Source of the DNA: JBQTKD01 sp052386455
GTDB taxonomy: Bacteria > Actinomycetota > Actinomycetes > Sporichthyales > Sporichthyaceae
DNA length: 25,723 nucleotides
Direction: 5' to 3'
NCBI GenBank assembly: GCA_052386455.1
Contig: JBQTKD010000062.1
Span: 1 to 25,723 of the forward strand
The position numbers were made by a program, and so were the translations under genes. Position 1 is the first letter of the stretch. Each line of letters begins with the position of its first letter. Positions 11,305 to 19,800 of this stretch are shown piece after piece. Below the pieces are notes generated by a model. The model worked only from the letters and a program-made list of their open reading frames with translations, was not told the DNA's origin and searched no databases.

Positions 11305-12399
11305 ATGCAACCGAACGGAGGACGTCTGCGTCGAAGTCTGCTGTTCGCGTGGCCGTCCCGCGAGACGGTGCGGGCGCTCCCCAAGCGCGGCGGTTTCGAT
11401 CTCGTCCCGATCGCGCGCACGGTTGCCGCCTCCGACGGCGCCTTCACACTGCGCGCGGCGGCGACTCCCGTCCTCGCCGGACTGCTCGGGGCCGAGGGGC
11501 TCGACCTGGAGGTGCGGGTGATCCACGCCGGACGGCAGTGGGACCACCTGACGACGGTGCGTCCGGCCGCCGGCGCGCAGGCGTGGGTCCGTCCGCTGTT
11601 CGCGGGCGCGCCCGTCCGCACCGGGCGCAACGCGTTGGACATCGCGCTCGACCCGGCGGCGGGCGAGAAGCTACCGGCCGCGCTGCTGCGCACCACGGTC
11701 GCCGCGTCGAGCGAGGACCCGTTCGCGAACGAGCCGATGTTTCCCGGCCGCTGGTGCACCCGCTACACGAAGATCGACACCTTGACGACGTTGGAGACGG
11801 TGGCCACCGCCGTAGTCCGCGACGGCATCGCCGCGCAACCGGTGTACGCGCAGGGCGCTGTCACCGAGAGCGGAGCGGGCTTCTCCCTGACCGGTGTGGG
11901 CGGCTTCAGCGCGGCCGGCACGCGCACGCACACCTCGACGATCAGCGCCAAGTACCCACCGCTGAAGTCGGCGAAGAACGGCGTTGCGCGCGGCCAGTAC
12001 GCGGCTCAGGTCGAGCATCAGGTGCTGGAGGAGCGCTGCCTGACCGGCGACGGCTACTCCAACTCCGGCCGCTACCGCAGCAGGTACAAGACCGCCCCGG
12101 ACCGCGCCGTCGGCGCCAAGGTCGTGCCGGTGACGGTCAAGCCGTGGAAGTGCATCGAGGACAACGAGGCCGACGCCGACGGCATCATGACCGCCGACAC
12201 GCTGCGCGCCTACACCTACGAGCGCGCCTTCACCTTCTCTCCGCTGCCGCAGGCGACCTTCACCGGCACCGCCACCTCCGGGTACAGCAAGTCGGTGCTC
12301 GTGGAGTTCAACTACGAGAAGACGGGACCGGGCAAGTGGTGCGGCCACTCCGCCCGTCCCTCGCACGAGGGCCAGATGATTCAGGGGATCATCCCGTGA
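11305..12399 (+). CDS. Hypothetical exported-type protein lacking a visible signal peptide, 364 aa
   Basis: The product is 364 aa from the first in-frame ATG; the frame is open back to a stop at 11185 but offers no earlier start. The body looks like an actinobacterial cell-surface or secreted protein. It has Ala/Gly/Thr-rich beta regions (DGAFTLR, LDLEVRVIHAG), few long helices, a central Gly/Thr-rich stretch, and a few widely spaced cysteines in the C-terminal half. Related proteins, as I recall the pattern, carry a signal peptide before the segment FAWPSRETV. Here only about 14 residues precede it and none form a hydrophobic core, so the 5' end may be lost, frameshifted or wrongly started. 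No enzymatic motif was found. The stop overlaps a possible GTG start of the next gene, so the two are probably co-transcribed. Confidence 0.78.
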   Translation: MQPNGGRLRRSLLFAWPSRETVRALPKRGGFDLVPIARTVAASDGAFTLRAAATPVLAGLLGAEGLDLEVRVIHAGRQWDHLTTVRPAAGAQAWVRPLFAGAPVRTGRNALDIALDPAAGEKLPAALLRTTVAASSEDPFANEPMFPGRWCTRYTKIDTLTTLETVATAVVRDGIAAQPVYAQGAVTESGAGFSLTGVGGFSAAGTRTHTSTISAKYPPLKSAKNGVARGQYAAQVEHQVLEERCLTGDGYSNSGRYRSRYKTAPDRAVGAKVVPVTVKPWKCIEDNEADADGIMTADTLRAYTYERAFTFSPLPQATFTGTATSGYSKSVLVEFNYEKTGPGKWCGHSARPSHEGQMIQGIIP

Positions 12400-12416
12400 C
12401 CTGCCAGGATTCGTTC

Positions 12417-13094
12417 ATGGATGTCGACGATGCACCGGGCCGCCCCCGGACGTGGTCGCGACTGGCGACGGTTCTCGCCGCCGCCGTGACGGCTGCGGTT
12501 GTCGCGGGCGGCGCCGTCGCCACACTCTCGCGAGGTGACGACGGAGACGTCCCCTTGGAACGTCCACTGCTGCTCAACACGTTGGGCACATTCAGGCAAC
12601 CAGGTCAGGACACGTTCTCCGCCGCCTACCTCGGGCTGGAGGACAAGGGCAAGGACCTTCAGATCCTCAAGGTGGAGGCCCGCATGTCTCCCAACCTGGA
12701 GTATCTCGGCTCGGTCGCCATCTGGCCGCGGGACGTGGAGGCGAACGGCGGCAATCCCGGCAACAAGTTCGGTTACCCCGCCTATGCGGCGCACCACCCG
12801 GCGTTCGACATCGTCGTACCGGCGAAAGAACTCGACTACCAACCGAAAGGCTTCGGAGCCCCGGCAGACCTGTTCGTCACCGCCGGCTTCCGGTTGGTCT
12901 CCGGCGACGTCGGGGCCGTCAACGGCGTTCTGGTCACCTACAGGTTCGGCGGCAAGACGAAGCGTCAGTTCTTCGCGCACGCGATCGTGGTGTGCAAGGC
13001 GCCCAACCCCTGCAAGGGGCCCAACGGCGGCACGGCCTACAGCCAGGAGATCCTCACCCGCTTCGGGCTCGTGCCCGCAGGCACGTACAGCTAA
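12417..13094 (+). CDS. Hypothetical membrane-anchored protein, 225 aa
   Basis: I use ATG 12417, which has AGGA 7-8 bases upstream. A GTG at 12396 overlaps the previous stop as GTGA and has AGGGG before it; it would add 7 residues. After a charged N-terminus comes a single hydrophobic segment at about 14-36 (ending AAVTAAVVAGGAVATL). This is a signal anchor or uncleaved signal, which puts the remaining ~190 residues outside the membrane. That part is soluble-looking, with beta-type strands and two cysteines spaced CKAPNPC that could form a disulphide. No family was recognised. Coupling to the preceding exported-type gene suggests the two work together at the cell surface. Confidence 0.8.
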   Translation: MDVDDAPGRPRTWSRLATVLAAAVTAAVVAGGAVATLSRGDDGDVPLERPLLLNTLGTFRQPGQDTFSAAYLGLEDKGKDLQILKVEARMSPNLEYLGSVAIWPRDVEANGGNPGNKFGYPAYAAHHPAFDIVVPAKELDYQPKGFGAPADLFVTAGFRLVSGDVGAVNGVLVTYRFGGKTKRQFFAHAIVVCKAPNPCKGPNGGTAYSQEILTRFGLVPAGTYS

Positions 13095-13323
13095 AGGCCT
13101 GCAGGTATCGGGCCATGCGTTCATGAAGCGGTTCACGGTCACCCTCAGCCGGCACGCCCAGGCCCTTGCCGTCGAGGACGGCGGCGCCTTCGACACGCGC
13201 TTCGACGCCCCCCTCGTTCGTTGAGCCTGCCATCGCGCGTCCGAACAGGTTCTGCGAGCCCGCCGATCACGTTGGAGCAGCCCGCTCGCTGGACTAGACG
13301 TTCCCGATTTTCCTGACGATCCG
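13095..13323. other. Intergenic stretch between convergent genes
   Basis: 229 bases with no gene I can support. An open frame at 13123-13224 (33 codons, plus strand) has no ribosome binding site and no recognisable product. The only structure seen is the hairpin at the right end (13313-13327). Confidence 0.6.
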
Positions 13324-13327
13324 TCAG
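13313..13327 (-). terminator. Possible terminator hairpin at the end of the WYL operon
   Basis: CTGACG and CGTCAG form a perfect 6-bp stem with a 3-base loop, overlapping the TGA of the last WYL gene. On the minus strand it is followed by GAAAATC and on the plus strand by CCTTTCTT. It could slow transcription from either side, but neither tail is a good U-tract. Confidence 0.35.
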
Positions 13328-14331
13328 CCTTTCTTCGAGTGGTGCCGAAGGAGCTGCCCGACGAAAAGCATCGCGGCGGTCAGCGGCTCTCCGGTCACGA
13401 TCGTCGACGGACCGCTTGCGAGCATGATCAGCCCGACGCGTTCTCCGACGGGCGGGAGGAACGCGAGGTCGAGGGTCGCCTGCTCCTCGTCCTCCGCGAC
13501 CACGACCACGCGCTCGGCCAACTGGCTCGCCGCCCACCGCGCGTCCTGCGCGATCGTCATGCGCACGGTCGTCGTGCGGCGCTGCCTCGCGAGCAAGGCC
13601 GTCTCCCCCGGCGGCGGTTCGAAACCGTCGTCCAAAAGCTCGGCACTGCGAACGTTGGACAGCAGGTAGGTGCGCAGGTTTCCCTCCGGGCCGACGGGGC
13701 CCGCGTCCACCTCCCAGCCGCGCTTGGTCTGGACGAGCCGCAGCGGCTCGACGATCCGCTCGCCGACGGTTTCCCGCCACGCGTTGGAGTACACGATCAC
13801 GAGCTTGCGCCGCCGCTCCTGCGCTTCCTGCAGAAGGGCCAGCAGTTCGCGGGTCCGGTCACCACCGCCCCACGGCGCGGACGCGGGCTCCCCGTACACG
13901 GTCTCGGCGATCACGGCGAGGGCCTCGGCCAGGTCGGCATTGCCGGGCTCGACGTCGAGGAGCGCGACGCCTGCGGTGTAGACGACGGACAGGTCGCCGG
14001 CACTCAGGTAGTCGGCGCCGAGGCCGCCGGTGCCGTCGGGGAGAAGGCGCACGACCGTGCCGGCGTCGTCGGTGTCCCAGCCGTCGGATTCGTCGTCGGT
14101 GTCGCGATCGGGCGACACGAACTCGATGTCGGGGCGGCCGAAGATGTCGAAGCGCCAGCCCCACGAGTCGAGGTCGAGGTAGGTGGCGAGGTCCTGGCGC
14201 ATGACGTCGACCTCGACGCCGAACTGCGCGGCCAGGTCCGAAAGCGGCAGGCCGTCCGGGTAGGCGGAGAGGACGTTGACCACCTCGGGGAGGCGGCCGA
14301 TCCGCTGAACGAACTTGGGCGGCGGCGCCAT
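13324..14331 (-). CDS. WYL-domain transcriptional regulator (second of a pair, degenerate WYL motif)
   Basis: The product is 335 aa. It has an N-terminal helix-turn-helix region (about 12-52, containing LPLSDLAAQFGVEVDVM) followed by a wing-like segment. The middle domain matches the WYL fold from about 175 to 230 (LVIVYSNAWRETVGERIVEPLRLV). The tripeptide that names the family reads WEV (206-208), not WYL. The C-terminal part is an alpha/beta WCX-like region. Its ATG directly abuts the TAG of the upstream WYL gene (TAGATG) with a GGGGGAG ribosome binding site, so the two are translationally coupled and probably form a heterodimer, as PafB and PafC do. No proteasome genes are nearby, so it is not called PafC. 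WYL proteins are ligand-sensing regulators and often control DNA-damage or phage-defence genes. Confidence 0.93.
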   Translation of the reverse strand: MAPPPKFVQRIGRLPEVVNVLSAYPDGLPLSDLAAQFGVEVDVMRQDLATYLDLDSWGWRFDIFGRPDIEFVSPDRDTDDESDGWDTDDAGTVVRLLPDGTGGLGADYLSAGDLSVVYTAGVALLDVEPGNADLAEALAVIAETVYGEPASAPWGGGDRTRELLALLQEAQERRRKLVIVYSNAWRETVGERIVEPLRLVQTKRGWEVDAGPVGPEGNLRTYLLSNVRSAELLDDGFEPPPGETALLARQRRTTTVRMTIAQDARWAASQLAERVVVVAEDEEQATLDLAFLPPVGERVGLIMLASGPSTIVTGEPLTAAMLFVGQLLRHHSKKG

Positions 14332-15237
14332 CTACTCCCCCACCATCCTGCGCAGTTCGCCGACGACGTCCTCGGCAACCGCGCCGCCGTCGACGATCCC
14401 CACCCGCCCACCGAGGACGTAGATCCGGGACCGAAAGGCCGCCCGGTGCGTGACCGTGTAGTGCAGGTCGACGACTCCGTCGTGCGCGTTCTGCGAATCC
14501 GGCTCGTTCAACCAGCGCACCACGTCCGGGACGAACTCCGGCGTCGTCCGCACGGTCGCCGGAGTCGGCTCGTCAACGTTCCACAGCAGCGGATGCAGCC
14601 GCAGCCGCTCCGCCACGGCCACCGGCTGCGCCGTGCCCGGCTTGTCGAGCGACACCTCGGACATGCCCGCGACGACGAAGTTCTTGACCTGGCCGGAGCC
14701 GTCCTCGGCGCCGCTGAGGTACCACTTGTAGTTCTGGAACCGGACCGCGCCCGGGTGCACGACGCGGGCGATTCCCTTGTAGGAGAAGCGAATCCGGCTC
14801 CGGAGTCGGACGGCGGAGTGGCTCAGCGAGAGCTCGGCGCTCTCCGCCTGCGGGACGACGTCGACCCCGATGCCGGCGGGCAGGCTGCCCGCCTCGACGC
14901 CGAGCCGCTTCGCGAGGTCGGCACGGTTGGCGAGGATGACGGCGCGCTGCAGAGCCGCACGTTGAGCATCGGTGAGTTTGACCTTGAGCCGGTTGTCGCC
15001 GCTCGTCATCCGGTAGCGGCCCTCGACGCCGACGGGCGAGATGCGCTTGATGTCCCAGCCCTGACTGCCCAGGTGCTTGAGGTCCTTGCCGAGCAGGTCC
15101 GCCTCGTTGTCGCCGCCGTACTCGGCGATCTCGATCAGCCGACGGGCCGAGACGCCGGCATCCCCCGCGTCGTCCAGCACCGCGAGGATGCGCGCAAGAC
15201 GCTCCATCGCCTTGACCTGATCGCGCCCGGGCGGCAT
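14332..15237 (-). CDS. WYL-domain transcriptional regulator (first of a pair)
   Basis: A 301-aa protein from ATG 15237, with GGAGA 6-7 bases upstream; the frame is open far upstream but without a better start. It has an N-terminal HTH (about 11-65, MERLARILAVLDD), a linker helix rich in Leu/Arg, then the WYL domain with the diagnostic WYL at 172-174 (YKWYLSG). A WCX-type C-terminal domain ends in VVGELRRMVG. The WYL pocket of such proteins binds a nucleic acid or small-molecule signal. PafBC activates DNA-damage genes, and BrxR/CapW repress defence islands. Which way this pair acts cannot be read from the sequence. Candidate targets are its own operon and the divergent AddAB-like genes. Confidence 0.95.
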   Translation of the reverse strand: MPPGRDQVKAMERLARILAVLDDAGDAGVSARRLIEIAEYGGDNEADLLGKDLKHLGSQGWDIKRISPVGVEGRYRMTSGDNRLKVKLTDAQRAALQRAVILANRADLAKRLGVEAGSLPAGIGVDVVPQAESAELSLSHSAVRLRSRIRFSYKGIARVVHPGAVRFQNYKWYLSGAEDGSGQVKNFVVAGMSEVSLDKPGTAQPVAVAERLRLHPLLWNVDEPTPATVRTTPEFVPDVVRWLNEPDSQNAHDGVVDLHYTVTHRAAFRSRIYVLGGRVGIVDGGAVAEDVVGELRRMVGE

Positions 15238-15302
15238 CGCGTCTCTCCAGTTGTCGGAAGATCCGCGCCCCATCCTGCCGGGATCGGCAACGTCAGGTCG
15301 AA

Positions 15303-15824
15303 TCAGCAGTCGTCGCAGACGCCGTTCAGGGCCGTGGCGACGAAGTGGACCGGGCAGATCCGCCCGTACTCCTTGCGGGCGGCGTGCCCGGTGCCGGACA
15401 CCTCGACGTAGTCCGGCAGGTTCACCCGCCGGTCGCCGACCCAGTAGTACGTCTTGCCGAAGCTCGCGACCGTGCGGCCGGAGTACCCGAGCGCGCCGTA
15501 GCTGAGGCTGTACACGGTGAACAGCTCGTCGTGACGGACGAACCGCAGCGCCTCGCGGACGATCGGCTGCGCCTCGACGGGAACGCCGACGCGGGTCATG
15601 AGCTCCTCGAGGGAGTCGAAGTACTCCCGGCCGTGGCCGTTGAGTTGGTCGGTGCACCAGGCGCAGACGCCGAGCGCGAGCCGGGCGGCGGCCGAGGCCT
15701 TGAACGCGTCCCGCTCGTGCAGGCTCGGGCAGTGCGCCAGGTGCACCCGCGTGCCGGTGGCGGTCCGGAAGTACGCGGTGTCGCCCACGACGGCGGGCGG
15801 GGCGAAGGACATCGATTCGGTCAT
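15303..15824 (-). CDS. Hypothetical protein with two Cys/His clusters, 173 aa
   Basis: This protein has two possible zinc-binding clusters. The first is His31-Cys32 with CAWC (Cys54, Cys57). The second is at the extreme C-terminus: CPVH (Cys157, His160) and CDDC (Cys170, Cys173). Between them is an aromatic-rich middle region (ELFTVYSLSYGALGYSGRT). It could be a zinc-ribbon adaptor or nucleic-acid-binding protein; I do not recognise the family. No good ribosome binding site is visible for ATG 15824 or for the in-frame ATG at 15812. It starts 27 bases after the Fic gene and ends 65 bases before the WYL pair, so it is probably part of the same transcript. Confidence 0.8.
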   Translation of the reverse strand: MTESMSFAPPAVVGDTAYFRTATGTRVHLAHCPSLHERDAFKASAAARLALGVCAWCTDQLNGHGREYFDSLEELMTRVGVPVEAQPIVREALRFVRHDELFTVYSLSYGALGYSGRTVASFGKTYYWVGDRRVNLPDYVEVSGTGHAARKEYGRICPVHFVATALNGVCDDC

Positions 15825-15851
15825 GGCCCCAGGGTCGCGGAGGGGTCCGAA

Positions 15852-16360
15852 TCAATCGCCGGGGCTCACGGCCCTCTCGGCTCGCGCCGCCGGACGCGGG
15901 ACGACGACCGCGTCGAACACCGGCAGGAGGCTTCCCGGAACCGGCGCGTAGGAGTACAGGTCGGGAGCGCTCAGCATGGACCCCTGGTTCCACTCGTCCG
16001 GGGTCACCCGGCCGAAGTCGAAGGCGAACGGCGAAAGCTCCGCGACGTACTCCATGAACATCTTCGAGGTCCGACCGTTGCCTTCTCGAAACGGGTGGGC
16101 CTGGTTGAGGTGCGCGAACACCTCTGCGCAGGCCTCTACGAACTCCGCCCGTTCCAACCGGTCCCACCCCGTGGCCACCACGAGGCGGTGCACGTCCCCG
16201 AGATATGCGTCGATCTCGCCCGTGCCCACGTCGGCGAAGTCGCGTCCGACGCTCTTGCGCAGGTTGACGCGGCGGTACTCTCCGGCCCACGCGTAGACGT
16301 CGCCGAACAGATGTCGGTGGATGGCCCGTAGGAGTCCCAGGTGTCGAACCTGCCGGTCAC
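15852..16360 (-). CDS. Fic-family (AMPylating) toxin, N-terminus irregular and possibly frameshifted
   Basis: The Fic motif HPFREGNGRT is intact (minus strand, 16098-16069), with the catalytic His and the anion-binding GNGR. Upstream is the family helix LLRAIHRHLFGDVYAWAGEYR. Fic enzymes transfer AMP from ATP to a target protein; in VbhT-like toxins the target is often a topoisomerase. The 5' end is odd. The frame carrying the Fic motif has no convincing start after the antitoxin; its nearest GTG is at 16442, inside the antitoxin gene. A GTG at 16360 starts TGRFD, which resembles the usual segment before this helix, but in another frame. The usual N-terminal block of VbhT-like toxins is absent from all frames. 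A small deletion may have broken the toxin. The last part is Pro/Ala-rich and short. Confidence 0.82.
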
Positions 16361-16362
16361 CG

Positions 16363-16599
16363 TCAGCGACCCGCAGCCGCCACCCCGCGCCGCGCCGCCG
16401 CGTGCGCGCGACGGCGGTACTCGGCCTCGTCGATGGCGCCACAAGCCCGGTCGGTGAGGTTCTCGACGTCCTCCCGCGTGGGCACCCAGCCCTCGTGCCA
16501 GGAGACGGCGAGAGACTGAAGCACCGCACGGCGCTGGACCTCGTCGAGCGGCTCGAAAAGCTCAGGCCAGCGCAGCTCCACGTCGAACGCCTTGCCCAT
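16363..16599 (-). CDS. VbhA-like antitoxin of the Fic module, 78 aa
   Basis: The product is 78 aa from ATG 16599, which has AGGAGG 9 bases upstream; the GTG at 16605 is too close to that site. It is a small, mostly helical protein with SLAVSWHEGWVPTREDV, matching the inhibitory helix of VbhA-type antitoxins: the Glu-Gly pair, a proline, then an acidic helix, ending near IDEAEYRRRA. In this class the Glu blocks productive ATP binding in the Fic active site. The conserved Ser/Thr four residues before the Glu is Val here, with a Ser three residues before it instead. It lies directly upstream of the Fic gene, as in vbhA-vbhT. The assignment rests on the motif and this placement. Confidence 0.78.
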   Translation of the reverse strand: MGKAFDVELRWPELFEPLDEVQRRAVLQSLAVSWHEGWVPTREDVENLTDRACGAIDEAEYRRRAHAAARRGVAAAGR

Positions 16600-16629
16600 G
16601 GCCACGCACCTCCTCGGCGAGTTGCTTCG

Positions 16630-16635
16630 ATGCTA
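16630..16635 (-). promoter_or_regulatory. Possible -10 box upstream of the antitoxin
   Basis: The minus strand reads TAGCAT (TAnnnT), about 30 bases before the antitoxin ATG. That would leave a short leader containing the AGGAGG site. No clear -35 box is seen. The 213-base divergent gap 16600-16812 holds this box and the plus-strand one at 16799, and no gene. Confidence 0.35.
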
Positions 16636-16798
16636 CCCAGCCCGTGGCGACGCGACGTGGATTCGGGCCACACCGGTCCGGTTCGCGGCAGGCGTCGCTG
16701 TTCAGCGAGTTGGCCGGGGACGACTGAGCAACACGGAAAGCGGTCTTCGAGGGCGGGGACGTAGGTCGCCGATCGTCGGTTCTCTCGGAGGTCCCCGC

Positions 16799-16804
16799 TA
16801 ACCT
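16799..16804 (+). promoter_or_regulatory. Predicted -10 box of a leaderless promoter for the AddB-like gene
   Basis: TAACCT (TAnnnT) ends 8 bases before ATG 16813. The intervening bases are pyrimidine-rich with no Shine-Dalgarno. The stretch resembles the SNF2 promoter closely: a C, the box, then a C-rich spacer and ATG. Confidence 0.5.
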
Positions 16805-16812
16805 CTCCCCCC

Positions 16813-19800
16813 ATGACGGTCGGCGGGAGTCTCGTCTTCGCCGCACCCGGCGTGCCCACCGTGGCTGCGCTGCACCGGCTGATTCACACCGCGCGTTCGG
16901 GCGACGCGCTGCGGCCCGTCGACGTGGTGGTGCCGTCGGCGGTGGCCGGCGTGACGCTGCGGCGGGCGGTGGCCGGCAAGCAGGGCCTCGCGAACGTCCG
17001 GTTCGGGACGCTCCCGCAACTGGCGGAGCGGTTGGCGGCGCGCCATCTCGCGCTGGCTCCCGAATCGCTTCGGCCGATGTCGGTCGGGGACCGGGCCGTC
17101 GTCGTGCAGCGCGTGCTCGCCGCGGCGAAGGGCTCGCCGCTGGTGAACGCCGCGCGGGCGCAGCGGGCCACGGCGCGGATGGTGCAGAGCGTGCTGGCCG
17201 AGTTCGCGGCGGCGCGGGTGGATCCGGCGGTCGTGCCGGAGGGCCTGAGCACGACGGGAACGGAACTGCTCGGCCTCTACGGTGCCTACCTCGGCCAGGT
17301 CGCCGGGCTGCTGGACCGCGCCGCGCTGTACGCGGCGGCGGCCGCCGCGATCGCCGCGGGCGATGCGCCCGCGACGCACGCGGTGCTGATCGTCCAGGAC
17401 CGGCTCGGCGGCGCCGAACGGGAGCTCGTGGCAGCCCTCGCGAGCGCGGGGCGGCTCGGCGTCGTCGCAGACGGCGACGCGCCCGACGACGTCCTCGCCT
17501 TCCTCGCCGGACTCGGGGCGGCGGCGAGCGCCGCCCCGGCCGGCGAGCCGAACGTCGAGCGCCTCGTCGTGGCCCCGGACGCGGACGAGGAGGTGCGGAT
17601 CGCGGTCCGGACCGTCGTCGAGCACCTCGCCGCTACGGGGTGCCGGCCGGAGCGGATCGGGATCGCGTACGCCTCCCCCGTCCCGTATCTGCGGCTGCTC
17701 GCCGAGCAACTGTCGGTGGCCGACATCCCGCACCACGTGGGAAGTCAGCGCACGCTCGCCCAGTCGGTGGCGGGGCGGACGCTGCTCGGTCTGCTCGACG
17801 TGCACGCCCGCGACTACCCGCGGGCGGACGTGCTGCGGCTCCTCGCGGACGCCCCGTTCCTCGACGCCGACGGGCACCGGCTTCCCGTTGCGGCGTGGGA
17901 CCGGCTCTCGCGAGACGCGGGCGTCTCGCGCGGCCTGGCAACGTGGGGCTCGCGGCTCGCGAACTACGCGAAGAACCAGCGCGCGCGGATCGAGCCGGAC
18001 ATGGACACCGAACGCAGCGCGCCCTACGAGGACAGGGCCGCGCGCGCCGAGGCGCTGCTCGCCGAGGTGGAACGCTTCGCGCGCGCCACCGCGCAGACGT
18101 TGCAGGCGGGCAGTTGGGCCGAGGCGGGCACGGGACTCGCAGGCCTGCTGGAGACGGCGTTGGGCGGGCGCCGTCGGGTGGACGGCTGGGCGTACGGGGC
18201 CGCTCCCGCGCTGGGGCGCCGGGTCGGCATCGAACAGGACGCGCACGACGCGGTCCTCGCCGAGCTGGGCGCGCTCGCGGAACTCGACGGCACGGGCGTG
18301 CCGTGCACGGCGGCGGCGATCGCCGGCGCGGTCGCGGACCGGCTCGACGTCTCGATGCCCACCGGAACCACGCTGGGTCGCGGCGTAATGACGGGGACGA
18401 TCGCGGACTTCGCGGGCGCGGACCTGGACGTGCTGCTCGTGCTCGGTGCCACCGAGAGCGCACTGCCGGCGCGGCAGCGCGAGCACGTCCTGCTGCGCGA
18501 CGGCGACCGCGCGCTGCTGTCCCCGGAGCTGGCCACCGTCGCGTCCCGGCGCGCGGATCAGCGCGCGAAGTGGCGGCTCGCGTTGAGCGGCGCGGCGTCG
18601 GTGCGGATCTCCTACCCGCGCGCAGATTCGCGTGGCCAGCGCCGGCAGTTCGCGTCCCCGTGGTTCCTCGAGCAGGCGACGCGCCTGGCCGGGACGACGG
18701 TGAGCGCCAAGACGGTCGACGACGCCGAATTGACGGCGCCCTGGTTCGTCTCGCACGCCTCCTTCGAGTCGGCGACGCTGGGCACGACCGTGCACGCGCA
18801 TCTGCACGAACTCGACGTCGCGCGCGCCCTGTCCGGCGGCGTCGCCGCGCTCGCGGCGCACGACCCGCGACTGGCGCGCGGGCTGGAAGCGGCGGGTGCG
18901 CGCACCCGCGGCGACTTCTCCGAGTGGACCGGCGCCGTCGGGCCGCTCCCTGCGGACCTGCGCGCCCGGGTCGACGCCGGACTTTCGGCGACGAACCTGC
19001 AGAAGTGGGCGGCCTGCCCCGCAAGCCACCTCTACGAGAAGGTTCTCGGCGTCAGGGACCTCGAGGACCCGGGCGCCGCCGACACGATCGACGCCGCCGA
19101 ACGCGGCAGCTTCGTGCACGCCGTGCTCGAAGACCTGGTGCTGGAGCACCTGCCGGCCGACGGACGGCCTCCGCTGCCGAGCGATCGGGCCTGGTCGAAG
19201 TCCGACGTCGCCCGCGCCCTGGACCTGCTCGAGACCAAGGCCGCGGAGCTGTCCGCGCGCGGAGTCACCGGCCGGGAGATCGTCTGGAAGGTCGGCCTCG
19301 CCAAGCTCGCGCGGATGGTCCCCCGCGTGCTGGCGCAGGACAGCGCCCGGCGGCGCACGATGCTGGCGCATCCGATCGCCGTCGAGGCCGACTTCGGACG
19401 CAACGGCGTCGACCCACTGGTCGTGGAACTCCCGACGCAGGGCCCGGTCGTGTTCGCCGGCTCCATCGACCGGGTCGACTCCACGGTCGGCGGCGGCCTG
19501 GTCGTGATCGACTACAAGACCGGGCGCGGCAACGGCTACGACGCCATTCCCAAGCAGGCGAAGGCGAGCGCGGACGCGAACCTCGTCGACGGCGGCCGCA
19601 AGCTCCAGTTGGTCCTCTACGCGCTGGCCGCGCGGCAACTGCACGGACTGCCCGAGGCCAGCGTCGAATCCTGGTTCTGGTTCGTCGAGACCGGCGAACT
19701 CCGCGGCGGCCCCGTGACGCACCGTCAGGAACAACAGCTCAAGGACGCGCTCGACGTCGTCGTCGCCGGAATCCGCGGCGGCGTCTACCCGGCGAACCCG

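Noticed and set aside
13123..13224. A 33-codon plus-strand frame starting MKRFTVTLSRHAQ
   Set aside because: No ribosome binding site, no recognisable family and too short to judge by codon bias.
13324..15237. Naming the WYL pair pafB and pafC
   Set aside because: No pafA or proteasome genes are nearby, and one partner lacks the WYL tripeptide; kept as a generic WYL pair.
16798..19734. A 978-codon minus-strand open frame opposite the AddB-like gene
   Set aside because: Arg/Gly-rich composition and no motif; a typical antisense shadow in very GC-rich DNA.
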